From Clostridia bacterium (lineage in GTDB: Bacteria; Bacillota; Clostridia; UBA1381; UBA9506): a DNA stretch of 64,000 nucleotides. The position numbers and the translations under genes are program-made. The stretch lies in contig JAFQBK010000016.1 of the NCBI GenBank assembly GCA_017399695.1, forward strand, positions 186,001 through 250,000, given 5' to 3'. Positions 52,984-62,134 of this stretch are shown piece after piece. How positions within the stretch are numbered: the stretch's first letter is position 1; each line of letters begins with the position of its first letter. The notes under the pieces were generated by a model. It was not told the origin of the DNA. It saw only the letters and a list, made by a program, of their open reading frames with translations, and did not search any database.

Positions 52984-55900
52984 CTAAAAATCAAAGAGAC
53001 TGACCTGACTACTGTCAGGAAGCTGCGAAAGCACTTCATACTCCTTGAGTTTTTCCACCATCGATTTTCCGAGTTTTGCACGCTTCATCAGGTCTTCGAC
53101 GGAAATAAACTCGCCATCTTCGCGCGCCTTAATGATACTTTCCGCAACTGCATCCGAAAGACCCATAATCGTATTTAAGGGCGGACGAATCGCTCCATCC
53201 TCTTCCAAAAACTTATTCGCGTGGGATTTATATAAGTCAATCGGCAGAAAACGAATGCCACGTGCGTACATCTCGTTACATACCTCTAAAATGGTAAGCA
53301 CATTCTTTTCTTTTTGTGTTGCATCCGGTTTTGCGGCTATTTCCTTCATTGACTGTACTACTTTTTCTTTACCGTGAATCATCAGCTGCGCATCAAAATC
53401 GCCACCGCGCACGGTAAAGTATGTAATATAAAACGCAATCGGATAATGCACCTTAAAATAGGCTATACGGAACGCCATTGTGACGTATGCTGCCGCGTGC
53501 GCTTTCGGGAACATATACTTAATGGTTTTACAAGACTTAATATACCACTCGGGAACATTATGTTCACGCATTAATGCTTCGTTTTCCGGTGTTAAGCCCT
53601 TACCCTTTCTGACCGATTCCATAATCTTAAAGGAATCGAGCGCCGGCAGACCGTGCTGCAATAGATACAGCATAATATCGTCACGAGTACAGATAACCTC
53701 GGGAAGCGTTGCCGTTCCGTTTCGCACCAAATCCTGCGCATTGTTTGTCCATACATCGGTACCGTGTGACAGACCGGAAATACGCATCAGCTCGCCGAAC
53801 GTCGTGGGCTTGGTATCCAAAAGCATCTGCCGCACAAATTTCGTACCAAACTCCGGCACAGCATAGGTGCCGACCTCGCTACCAATTTCCTCCGGTGTCG
53901 CACCGAGTGCCTCCGTTCCGGTAAACAGACTCATCGTCGCTTTATCGTCAATCGGGATGGTTCTTGCGTCCAGTCCCGTCAAGTCCTCAAGCATACGAAT
54001 GACCGTCGGGTCATCGTGCCCCAGTATATCAAGCTTTAAGAGCTTTCCGCTGATGGAATGGTAATCGAAATGTGTTGTAATGATACCGGACTCCGCATCG
54101 TTTGCCGGATGCTGAATCGGCGAGAACTGATAAATTTCATTCGCCTGCGGTACAATCATAACACCGCCCGGATGCTGACCCGTGGTGCGTTTGATACCCT
54201 CTAAGCCTTTCACTAAATGCATCGTTTCCGCTTTATTAAAAATCTTCCCGATTTTTTCACCGTATTTTTTAATATAGCCAATCGCAGTATTTTCAGCAAA
54301 CGTACCAATCGTTCCCGCGCGGAACACGTGACCCACGCCAAACAACTCTTCGGTGTACTTATGCGCCACCGGCTGATAGTCACCTGAAAAGTTTAAGTCG
54401 ATATCAGGTTCTTTGTCACCATCAAAACCCAAAAAGGTTTCAAATGGGATATCATAGCCGTCTTTTCTATATTTCGTACCACACTCCGGACACTCCATAT
54501 CCGGCAGGTCTGCTCCGCAACTGACTCTGCCGTCTAAAATAAACTCGGTATTTTTACAGTTAGGACAAATGTAATGCGGTGGCAAGGAATTGATCTCTGT
54601 AATTCCCGATAAAAACGCAATAAACGAGGAACCGACAGAACCTCGGGAACCGACAAGATAGCCGTCAGACAGTGATTTTGCCACCAGTTTCTGCGCAATC
54701 ATATACATAACGGCAAAACCGTATTTAATAATCGGAACAAGTTCCTTTTCCATACGGTCTTTGACAATTTTCGGCAGTTCTTCCCCGTAAAGCTCATGAG
54801 CTTTACTGTTGGAAAGCGCCTGGATTTCCTCGACTGCACCCGGCATTTCAGGCGCATAAGTTTCTTTCGGTATCGGTCTGATAACTTCAATCATATCAGC
54901 AATGCGGTTGGTGTTATCTATAACTACTTCTTTCGCCTTTTGCACACCGAGATAGGAAAATTCTTCAAGCATTTCCTCTGTAGTGCGAAGATATAGAGGG
55001 GGCTGGAAATCTGCATCCTCATAATCCTGACCGGAAAGCAAAATGCGTCGGTAAATTTCATCCTCCGCATCTAAAAAATGCACATCACAGGTCGCAACGA
55101 CAGGCTTATTAAGAGCCTCGCCGAGTTCTACAATTTCGCGGTTCATCTCTTCTAAATCCGCTTTCGAATTGACGGAATGATTCCTCAGCATAAAATTATT
55201 GTTGCCAAGCGGTTGAATCTCAAGATAATCGTAGTACGAAGCAATCTCTTTAATTTTCTCTTTTGTCGCGCCACCAAAAATTGCCTGGTAAAGCTCTCCC
55301 GCTTCACACGCACTGCCCAAAACGAGTCCGTCTCTATGATTTTCAAGCATTTGCTTCGAAATGCGCGGTTTGCGGTAAAAATTATCAATATGTGACTCAG
55401 AAACCAAACGGTACAGGTTTTCAAGTCCCGTCATATTCTGCACCAGTAAAATAGCGTGATAGGTGTCCGTATGCTTCGTCACGTTTTCATCCATAAGCTT
55501 TTCGTTCAGCTCACAAATGTCATTAATTCCCATTCGTCCAATGGTATCCGCAAAGTTTAAAAATATTTTCGCCGTCACCTCGGCATCGTTCACCGCACGG
55601 TGATGACCCTCAAAATAAAAGCCCAGATGCTTTGCAACCTTATCAAGCTTATGCCGTTTGATATTGGTGAGCAAGCGGCGGGAAAGCGCCAAGGTATCCA
55701 CATAGGTAAAGTCAGCACAAAGTCCCAAATCTTCTGCTTTTTTACGTATAAAACCAACATCAAAATTTGCATTATGTGCAACTAAAATATGGTCTTTACA
55801 AAATTCCAAAAATTCCGGTAAAACCTCATCGATTCCACGGGCATTAGCAACCATGTCATTGGTGATGCTTGTCAGCTCCGTAATGTGATAGGGAATCGGG

Positions 55901-57255
55901 TTTTTGGGCTTAACAAACTCTGAAAATTGACCGACAACCATTTGCTTTGAAATTTTAACCGCGCCGATTTCGATGATTTCGCCGTATTTCCCGGAAAAGC
56001 CGGTCGTTTCTATATCAAAAACAACGAAATCGCCATCCAGCGGCATTTTGGCATCTCCGTAGGTCAGTTTTGCCTCTTCGCCCATCAGATAACATTCGAT
56101 TCCGTAAATAATCTTAATTCCGTGCTTTGCCCCTGCATCAAACGCTTCGGGGTACGCTTGTACAACACCGTGGTCTGTAATTGCAATGGCCGGATGTCCC
56201 CACTTGGCCGCACGAGCAATGAGCTCCTGTGGTTTACAGATGGCGTCGAGTGCCGACATCGAAGTATGAGCGTGCAGTTCTACTCGCTTGGTTTCAGCCT
56301 CGTCCATTCTCGTTTTTATTTCGCTCTTCATGATATCCCGTGCCATAACAATCACTTCTTTGGCATAGGAATCGTACTGCGCGTTTCCGCGCACGCAGAC
56401 TGCACTAAGTTTTTTCAGCGTTCCTTTCATTTCCTTAAAAACATCATTTTCCAAAAATGCTTTACAGCTGATAGAACCGCTGGCATCTGTAACAAACAGT
56501 TCAAGAATGGTTTTATTATTTTTAATTTCGCGCTCTTCAAAGCCGACTAATTTTCCCTGAACGATTACCTTACCGCTGTAATCATTGATTTCACCAATCG
56601 GCGTAATATCCCCGCTGAATGCTTTTCCTAAAAGTACGCCGTCATCTTCCGGCGCCTCGGGGTCTTTTGCGGGCGCAGACACTTTCTTTTTCACCGGTTT
56701 TTCGCTTGCCGATACAATTTCAGAATAGCTTTTGGTGAGTTCTTCGTGCTCTTCCGCTACTTTTTTAAAAATCTCCTGTGTGTCCATCTGTTCCTGCACA
56801 AAAGATACTTCTTTAGAAACACCGTACTGCTCTTTTAACAGCTTTTTGCAATAATAGTCAACTTTCTTGCCAGAAAGCGCATCTTTGCCGCCGTACTTTA
56901 AATGCACGCAAAACTCATCATCCGAAAGCGTAACAGAGCTATGTAAAAGCAAGCTTTTTGCCGCAGGATACTGTTCGGCAATATATAATTTCAGATTCTC
57001 CCATACAGCGTCCTTTGTCTCATCATTTAATACAAAATCCGGATGCTCCATCAAAAGCTCAACATTCTGTATGCCAAATCGGGTACGAATGGCACCTTTG
57101 AGCTCATCGACGAGTTCCTTCATTGGCACATCCGGACATGACAAACCAACCGAAACACGCTTTTCTTCACGAAAAATTTTACATTTCGTAACTGAAAAAC
57201 CGTTCAGCTTTTCTGCCAAATCTTGTCCGAACAATTCAATGATAAGCGCCGACAT
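52984..57255 (-). CDS. polC: DNA polymerase III PolC-type alpha subunit
   Basis: Replicative polymerase of low-GC Gram-positives with built-in 3'-5' exonuclease, 1423 aa. In order: N-terminal domain; OB fold (GDITPIGEINDYSGKVIVQGKLVGFEER, about residue 220); PHP domain (VELHAHTSMSALDAI, about 325); DEDD exonuclease inserted in it (FVVFDIETTGF, about 412). The polymerase palm contains PDIDLNFSGDYQ (about 950), preceded by a four-Cys zinc finger (CPNC...CPECGTKY, about 898-925). The C-terminus ends SQVSLFDF as usual, so the gene is complete. ATG at 57255 follows GAGGATG. It lies 26 bases after ispG. Confidence 0.98.
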   Translation of the reverse strand: MSALIIELFGQDLAEKLNGFSVTKCKIFREEKRVSVGLSCPDVPMKELVDELKGAIRTRFGIQNVELLMEHPDFVLNDETKDAVWENLKLYIAEQYPAAKSLLLHSSVTLSDDEFCVHLKYGGKDALSGKKVDYYCKKLLKEQYGVSKEVSFVQEQMDTQEIFKKVAEEHEELTKSYSEIVSASEKPVKKKVSAPAKDPEAPEDDGVLLGKAFSGDITPIGEINDYSGKVIVQGKLVGFEEREIKNNKTILELFVTDASGSISCKAFLENDVFKEMKGTLKKLSAVCVRGNAQYDSYAKEVIVMARDIMKSEIKTRMDEAETKRVELHAHTSMSALDAICKPQELIARAAKWGHPAIAITDHGVVQAYPEAFDAGAKHGIKIIYGIECYLMGEEAKLTYGDAKMPLDGDFVVFDIETTGFSGKYGEIIEIGAVKISKQMVVGQFSEFVKPKNPIPYHITELTSITNDMVANARGIDEVLPEFLEFCKDHILVAHNANFDVGFIRKKAEDLGLCADFTYVDTLALSRRLLTNIKRHKLDKVAKHLGFYFEGHHRAVNDAEVTAKIFLNFADTIGRMGINDICELNEKLMDENVTKHTDTYHAILLVQNMTGLENLYRLVSESHIDNFYRKPRISKQMLENHRDGLVLGSACEAGELYQAIFGGATKEKIKEIASYYDYLEIQPLGNNNFMLRNHSVNSKADLEEMNREIVELGEALNKPVVATCDVHFLDAEDEIYRRILLSGQDYEDADFQPPLYLRTTEEMLEEFSYLGVQKAKEVVIDNTNRIADMIEVIRPIPKETYAPEMPGAVEEIQALSNSKAHELYGEELPKIVKDRMEKELVPIIKYGFAVMYMIAQKLVAKSLSDGYLVGSRGSVGSSFIAFLSGITEINSLPPHYICPNCKNTEFILDGRVSCGADLPDMECPECGTKYRKDGYDIPFETFLGFDGDKEPDIDLNFSGDYQPVAHKYTEELFGVGHVFRAGTIGTFAENTAIGYIKKYGEKIGKIFNKAETMHLVKGLEGIKRTTGQHPGGVMIVPQANEIYQFSPIQHPANDAESGIITTHFDYHSISGKLLKLDILGHDDPTVIRMLEDLTGLDARTIPIDDKATMSLFTGTEALGATPEEIGSEVGTYAVPEFGTKFVRQMLLDTKPTTFGELMRISGLSHGTDVWTNNAQDLVRNGTATLPEVICTRDDIMLYLLQHGLPALDSFKIMESVRKGKGLTPENEALMREHNVPEWYIKSCKTIKYMFPKAHAAAYVTMAFRIAYFKVHYPIAFYITYFTVRGGDFDAQLMIHGKEKVVQSMKEIAAKPDATQKEKNVLTILEVCNEMYARGIRFLPIDLYKSHANKFLEEDGAIRPPLNTIMGLSDAVAESIIKAREDGEFISVEDLMKRAKLGKSMVEKLKEYEVLSQLPDSSQVSLFDF

Positions 57256-57281
57256 TTTGCATCCTCACTATTCTTTCTGTC

Positions 57282-58331
57282 CTAAATTTTATCTATTTCC
57301 TCAAATAAAACATCTACAATTTCCGCTTCCGGCACACGCCGGATGACTTTACCTCCACGGAAGACCAAACCCTCCCCATTGGCGCCCGTAATACCAATAT
57401 CAGCATCGCGCGCCTCGCCGGGTCCGTTCACAACACAGCCCATAACGGCAACCTTGATTTCTCTTTTGAGGTCTTTTAAACGGCGGGAAACTTCGTTTGC
57501 AATCGAAATCAAATCCACACGGCACCTAGCGCAAGTCGGACAGGAAACCATCGTAGCACCAAAACGTCTTAGTTCCAATGCAGAAAGAATTTCCTTTGCT
57601 GCCGTAATTTCTTCTACGGGGTCAGCCGTAAGTGAAACACGAATAGTATCACCGATTCCCTCAGACAAAAGTGTTCCAATTCCAACCGCAGATTTTACGG
57701 TTCCGCTATAAGCCGTTCCTGCCTCGGTTACGCCGAGATGCAAGGGGTAATCCACCATATCCGCTATCATCCGATAGCTTTCAATCATCATCGGTACACT
57801 GGAAGCTTTCAGGGAAATGATAATATCGCGAAATTGATTTTCTTCTAAAATTCGTACATGTCGCATTGCTTCTTCTACCAAGCCTTGGGCGCTTCGTCCG
57901 CCGAAACGGTCAATGATATGTTGGGAAATCGAGCCGGTATTGACACCGATACGAATCGGGATGTTTTTCTCACCTGCTGCATCCGCAACTGCGCGCACTT
58001 TGTCGTCACTGCCAATATTTCCGGGATTAATTCTAATTTTGTCAATCCCCGCTTCTATCGCACGTAAAGCGAGACGATAATCGAACTGAATATCGGCAAC
58101 CAAAGGCACATCTACACTTTGCTTGAGCCGTTTTACCACCTCAATACTCGCATCATCCGTAACTGCTAATCGTACAATATCACACCCAGCCAAAGCAAGT
58201 GCTTTTGTTTGCTTTTCTGCTACTTCAAAATCTCCGTTTTTGGTATTCAGCATCGACTGAATAGAGATAGAACTTTCGCCACCTACCCCTACATTACCAA
58301 CCATTACCTGTCGGGTTTTCCGTCTTTCCAC
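57282..58331 (-). CDS. ispG: 4-hydroxy-3-methylbut-2-en-1-yl diphosphate synthase IspG
   Basis: Fe-S enzyme of the MEP isoprenoid pathway, 349 aa. A TIM barrel (SSISIQSMLNTKNGD, DIVRLAVTDD, VADIQFDYRLAL, KIRINPGNIG) is followed by the [4Fe-4S] domain with Cys ligands in SCPTCARC and MGCVVNGPGEARDADIGI. Start at GTG 58331 with GGGAGG at seven bases. Its position upstream of polC is typical of Clostridia. Confidence 0.97.
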   Translation of the reverse strand: MERRKTRQVMVGNVGVGGESSISIQSMLNTKNGDFEVAEKQTKALALAGCDIVRLAVTDDASIEVVKRLKQSVDVPLVADIQFDYRLALRAIEAGIDKIRINPGNIGSDDKVRAVADAAGEKNIPIRIGVNTGSISQHIIDRFGGRSAQGLVEEAMRHVRILEENQFRDIIISLKASSVPMMIESYRMIADMVDYPLHLGVTEAGTAYSGTVKSAVGIGTLLSEGIGDTIRVSLTADPVEEITAAKEILSALELRRFGATMVSCPTCARCRVDLISIANEVSRRLKDLKREIKVAVMGCVVNGPGEARDADIGITGANGEGLVFRGGKVIRRVPEAEIVDVLFEEIDKI

Positions 58332-58424
58332 CGTTACGCCTCCCTTGATTTCAGCTTATTTTACACGCAACAATATCCTATTTCAAAAGAATTTCACAAA
58401 AAGCATATTTATATTATTTTATCA

Positions 58425-58456
58425 CAGAAAAAAAGCAGAGTCAACGGCTCTGCTTT
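58425..58456 (-). terminator. Intrinsic terminator after the SGNH hydrolase gene
   Basis: Stem AAAGCAGAG/CTCTGCTTT (58432-58456), followed on the minus strand by TTTTTCTG. Confidence 0.88.
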
Positions 58457-58472
58457 CTCTTCATCACAAATT

Positions 58473-59768
58473 TTAAAATTTGTCCCCCGCACAAAAATGG
58501 ACCATATTTCGAAACGCTGCATCTGCAATCTGCATATACCCTTCAAGCGTCGGATGAACGCCGTTTGTACCAATAAGCTCTGTTCTTGTACTTCTTGTAT
58601 TGACCGGCTTTTCTGCCATCGGATAATTATAATCCGAATCGAACTGACCGGACACCTGTATAAACTCAACAAAATCGCAATATTGTTCCTCGTGTGCCAG
58701 TTTCTCATACGCCTGATTTAAGGCAAAGACAAACCGTGTGATTCCGTAGGCATCGCTATACGGCAGTTGCGCTCCGTAATTCGCACCCGTTCCACCGGTA
58801 ACAGACGGAACACAAAGTCCCATAATCTTAACCTTTGTTTCGGGGCATTGCTCGTGCAGAATATCAATTAGTTTTCTTGCCTGTGAAATGACCCCTGCAG
58901 TTGCCTCTTCCGCCGGATTCTTCATTCCAGTCAGCCCGTTGATGCCGAGAAGAATATAGACTGCATCTAAACCAGCAACACCGAGTCGATTTAAGTATGC
59001 ACAAAAATCAATCTTGTCTTCCGCTTCATTATAAAACGGACTGCTTGTTTCATAATATGTATTTTTAATAACGATTTCCTCTTGGTCAAACGCGTTCTTA
59101 ATATGCGTTATTTTTCCGGTTTCAGGCTTATTTGCCGCAAGGTCACCAAAACAAGTAAACTTGAGTCTTCCGGCATCAATTGTCTCTAATTGCCACCGAT
59201 TTCCGTCGTCATCCTGCCACAGCGAATGTTGATCAGCAAGCGTTTTTTTATGATCGCAACTCACCCAAAAATTGCGGACAGACGCGCCTGTAAGATAGGT
59301 GTCCCACAGCCATCCGCCAAAGCCTTCAAAATGAACATCCCCCTCGCCGTTTGAGCCGATAAAGGAAATCCTGTAAAGACCTAATCCGGCAGGTGTGCCG
59401 CCCGTTTCCGTTAAACGTCTTGCACACTCCGTTACCCACTGTCCACCGGCAGTCAGAGAATCTCCAATACAAAGAATATTCATTGGTTTTTCCGGATGCT
59501 TCGCCTCCGTTACACAAAGAAGCGTTTCACCGCTTGCCAAAAGCTTTTTCCCCGCACCATAGACAGAAATGGTAAGCTTATACTCCCCTTCTTTTTCAGG
59601 GAAGAATTCAAAATATCTCGGGAAATTTTTCCCTACATCACATACTGCAACAATATCAAAACAAAAAGGATTTGGCGCATCTATCACACCCCTGTAAAAT
59701 AACTGAAAGGTATCTCCTACGACCAAATCATATTTTCTCGGCAAAACTACTTTGACGTTTTCTTCCAA
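58473..59768 (-). CDS. SGNH/GDSL-type hydrolase with N-terminal beta domain
   Basis: Protein of 431 aa. Residues 1-105 form a beta-sandwich-like region, followed by an SGNH esterase fold. Block I is LCIGDSLTAGG (nucleophile Ser), block III ILLGINGLTG, and block V GTNGVHPTLEGYMQIA (Asp/His-type position). No signal peptide, so it is an intracellular carbohydrate esterase or lipase-like enzyme, possibly deacetylating sugars. A longer frame opens at 59816, but that lies inside the promoter. TTG 59768 has TTTGGAG eight bases upstream and is the only consistent start. Confidence 0.85.
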   Translation of the reverse strand: MEENVKVVLPRKYDLVVGDTFQLFYRGVIDAPNPFCFDIVAVCDVGKNFPRYFEFFPEKEGEYKLTISVYGAGKKLLASGETLLCVTEAKHPEKPMNILCIGDSLTAGGQWVTECARRLTETGGTPAGLGLYRISFIGSNGEGDVHFEGFGGWLWDTYLTGASVRNFWVSCDHKKTLADQHSLWQDDDGNRWQLETIDAGRLKFTCFGDLAANKPETGKITHIKNAFDQEEIVIKNTYYETSSPFYNEAEDKIDFCAYLNRLGVAGLDAVYILLGINGLTGMKNPAEEATAGVISQARKLIDILHEQCPETKVKIMGLCVPSVTGGTGANYGAQLPYSDAYGITRFVFALNQAYEKLAHEEQYCDFVEFIQVSGQFDSDYNYPMAEKPVNTRSTRTELIGTNGVHPTLEGYMQIADAAFRNMVHFCAGDKF

Positions 59769-59804
59769 AGCACTCACTCCAAACCACAATTTTAAGTCGG
59801 TTTT

Positions 59805-59833
59805 ATTGTAGCACAAGCAATCATATTCGTCAA
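59805..59833 (-). promoter_or_regulatory. Promoter of the SGNH hydrolase gene
   Basis: TTGACG (59833-59828), 17-base spacer, TACAAT (59810-59805). Start near 59798, which excludes any translation start upstream of it. Confidence 0.8.
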
Positions 59834-59935
59834 CGAAATCGCCGAAATTGGAAGTATTCTTCTATCATTTCACGAAAACAAAACAAAAAAATCAAAAAAA
59901 ACCAAAGAAAAACAATAAAAAACTCAAAAAAACAC

Positions 59936-59965
59936 TTGCTTTTTACTATAGGTATGTTGTATAAT
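59936..59965 (+). promoter_or_regulatory. Promoter of the second class II aldolase gene
   Basis: TTGCTT (59936-59941), 18-base spacer, TATAAT (59960-59965). A run of about 65 A-rich bases lies upstream (59870-59935), possibly an UP element. Confidence 0.7.
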
Positions 59966-60016
59966 ACATAGTAGGAAAAATTTTTGTATCTTTTATTTGT
60001 CAGGAGGAATCAGGCA

Positions 60017-60961
60017 ATGTTAGTAAATATGAATGAAGTGTTAAGACCTGCGAAAAAGAATCACTATGCCGTTGGTCTCTTTAACGCAGTTAACTTAGAG
60101 CTTGCGCGCGGTATTATCAACGCCGCAGAATCCACCCGTTCTCCGGTTATTATGGGTACGGCTGAAATTCTGCTCCCGTACGGTCCGCTCGAGGAGGTTT
60201 CCTACTACCTTATCCCGATGGCTAAAAAAGCAAGCGTTCCGGTTGTTGTGCATTTAGACCACGGTCTGACGTACGACACCTGTATTAAAGCATTAGAGCT
60301 GGGCTTCAGCTCCATTATGTATGACTGCTCCACCGATTCTTATGAAGAAAATGTTCGTAAGGTAAAAGAAATGGCTGATATTGCTCATTCTTACGGTGCA
60401 ACTATCGAAGGTGAGCTTGGTCACGTTGGCGATAACGAAGGCTCTGCAGAGGGCAGCGACCATTTGGTAGACCCTTCGAAATTCTTTACTGACCCGAAAC
60501 TTGCAAAAGACTTCGTTGATAAAACCGGCGTTGATGCTTTAGCAATCGCAGTTGGTAATGCACACGGCGCATATAAACTCCCGCCGAAACTCGATTTTGA
60601 AAGAATACGCACCATCGCTTCTACCGTTGATGTTCCGCTCGTTCTCCACGGCGGCTCAGGTCTTACGGATAATGATTTCCGTCAGGCAATCAAAGACGGT
60701 ATCAGCAAGGTTAATATCTTTACTGACATTAACGTTGCAGCGGTTGAAGCTGAATTCAAGAAGTTCTCCAGCATGGATAAAGGCTTAATCGACCTGATTC
60801 CTGCCGCTGTTGAAGCAGTAAAACAGGAGTCCATGAAGAAGATGAAGTTGTTCTCCAGTGACGGAAAAGCTGACAATACTTCCGCAGCAGGCGGTGCAAT
60901 GGATATCGATGCTATCACTAAGCTCGTTACTGCTGAAATCGCAAAATACATGAATAAATAA
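60017..60961 (+). CDS. Class II aldolase paralogue (ketose-bisphosphate aldolase family)
   Basis: Protein of 314 aa of the FbaA/KbaY/GatY family. Zinc and catalytic motifs are HLDHGLTYD, EGELGHVGDNEGS, NAHGAYKLPPKLDF and LHGGSGLTD. The phosphate-binding loop reads KVNIFTDINVA: the Arg that follows DTD-x in the fba at 28.7 kb is replaced by Asn. About 30 extra residues (KADNTSAAGGAMDIDAITKLVTAEIAKYMNK) extend the C-terminus. The substrate may therefore be a different ketose phosphate or a hydroxy-acid aldol. Start ATG 60017 has AGGAGG nine bases upstream. Monocistronic. Confidence 0.87.
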   Translation: MLVNMNEVLRPAKKNHYAVGLFNAVNLELARGIINAAESTRSPVIMGTAEILLPYGPLEEVSYYLIPMAKKASVPVVVHLDHGLTYDTCIKALELGFSSIMYDCSTDSYEENVRKVKEMADIAHSYGATIEGELGHVGDNEGSAEGSDHLVDPSKFFTDPKLAKDFVDKTGVDALAIAVGNAHGAYKLPPKLDFERIRTIASTVDVPLVLHGGSGLTDNDFRQAIKDGISKVNIFTDINVAAVEAEFKKFSSMDKGLIDLIPAAVEAVKQESMKKMKLFSSDGKADNTSAAGGAMDIDAITKLVTAEIAKYMNK

Positions 60962-60967
60962 TCTTAC

Positions 60968-61010
60968 ATAACAAAACTCCCGAATGCATCGCATTCGGGA
61001 GTTTTGTTAT
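60968..61010. terminator. Bidirectional terminator between the aldolase and rpoD genes
   Basis: Perfect inverted repeat TAACAAAACTCCCGAATGC and its complement with a three-base loop, A/T-rich on both outer sides, between convergent genes. Confidence 0.9.
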
Positions 61011-61017
61011 GATTTGT

Positions 61018-62133
61018 TTATTCCAAATAATCTTTTAATTTCTTACTTCTGCTCGGATGGCGAAGTTTACGGAGTGCTTTTGCCTCAATCTGACGAATAC
61101 GCTCACGGGTAACGTTAAACTCTTTACCAACCTCCTCCAAGGTTCTTGCCCTGCCATCTTCCAATCCAAAGCGAAGCTTTAATACCATCGCCTCTCTCGG
61201 AGTTAAGGTGTCAAGAACATCACCAAGCTGCTCTTTTAAGAGCAGGAAGGATGCCGCCTCTGACGGCGCCGGCGCGTCATCATCGGGGATAAAGTCTCCC
61301 AAATGACTGTCTTCTTCTTCACCAATCGGCGTTTCTAAAGACACCGGTTCCTGCGCAATCTTCATAATTTCGCGCACCTTATCAATCGACATATTCAGTT
61401 CCTTTGCAATTTCGTTCGGATGCGGGTCACGACCCAGCTCCTGAACAAGCTGACGGGAAACACGGATTAATTTATTGATAGTTTCTACCATATGCACCGG
61501 AATACGAATGGTTCTTGCCTGGTCAGCAATCGCACGCGTAATCGCCTGACGAATCCACCACGTTGCATAGGTACTGAATTTATAGCCTTTGGTGTAGTCG
61601 AATTTTTCTACAGCCTTAATCAGACCTAAATTACCCTCCTGAATCAAGTCAAGGAAGAGCATTCCACGGCCAACATATCGTTTTGCAATGGGAACAACCA
61701 AACGTAGATTAGCTTCTGCTAAGCGTCTTCTTGCCATCGCATTGCCTTCGCCCATTTGTTTTGCAAGTTCGAGCTCTTCTTCCGGGTCTAAAAGCGGAAC
61801 TTTACCGATTTCTTTTAAGTACATTTTGACATGGTCATCAATGGATACGCCTTCTGCATTAGAGATTTCCATAACCTCTTCGCTTAAATCGGCAGCGTCC
61901 GACGGTTTTAAGTCGTCAATTTCCTCCTCGATTTTCTCGAGTTCCTTATCCATATCGGTTACGACTTCAATGCCCTCTTTTTCCAGCTTTTCATACATCA
62001 GCTCAATCTGCTCGGGATCCATTTCCACTTCGGACAGGGCGTCCATGATTTCCTTATAAGTCAAAATGCCGTTTTGTTTTCCTTTTGCTATCAGGTCACA
62101 GACTGCCGCCTTTTGTTTTTCTAACTCCACCAT
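61018..62133 (-). CDS. rpoD: RNA polymerase primary sigma factor (sigma-70/RpoD/SigA)
   Basis: Housekeeping sigma factor of 371 aa. Region 1.1-like N-terminus, acidic linker, region 1.2 ([23 protein letters not shown]), region 2 ([57 protein letters not shown]) and regions 3 and 4 ([30 protein letters not shown]) are all standard. It recognises the TTGACA/TATAAT promoters seen throughout this window. Start ATG 62133 has AGGAGG seven bases upstream; an in-frame ATG at 62154 overlaps dnaG. It follows dnaG immediately. Confidence 0.98.
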   Translation of the reverse strand: MVELEKQKAAVCDLIAKGKQNGILTYKEIMDALSEVEMDPEQIELMYEKLEKEGIEVVTDMDKELEKIEEEIDDLKPSDAADLSEEVMEISNAEGVSIDDHVKMYLKEIGKVPLLDPEEELELAKQMGEGNAMARRRLAEANLRLVVPIAKRYVGRGMLFLDLIQEGNLGLIKAVEKFDYTKGYKFSTYATWWIRQAITRAIADQARTIRIPVHMVETINKLIRVSRQLVQELGRDPHPNEIAKELNMSIDKVREIMKIAQEPVSLETPIGEEEDSHLGDFIPDDDAPAPSEAASFLLLKEQLGDVLDTLTPREAMVLKLRFGLEDGRARTLEEVGKEFNVTRERIRQIEAKALRKLRHPSRSKKLKDYLE

Positions 62134-62134
62134 A

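Noticed and set aside
59769..59816. N-terminal extension of the SGNH hydrolase
   Set aside because: It includes the -10 box of the gene's own promoter, so it would not be transcribed.
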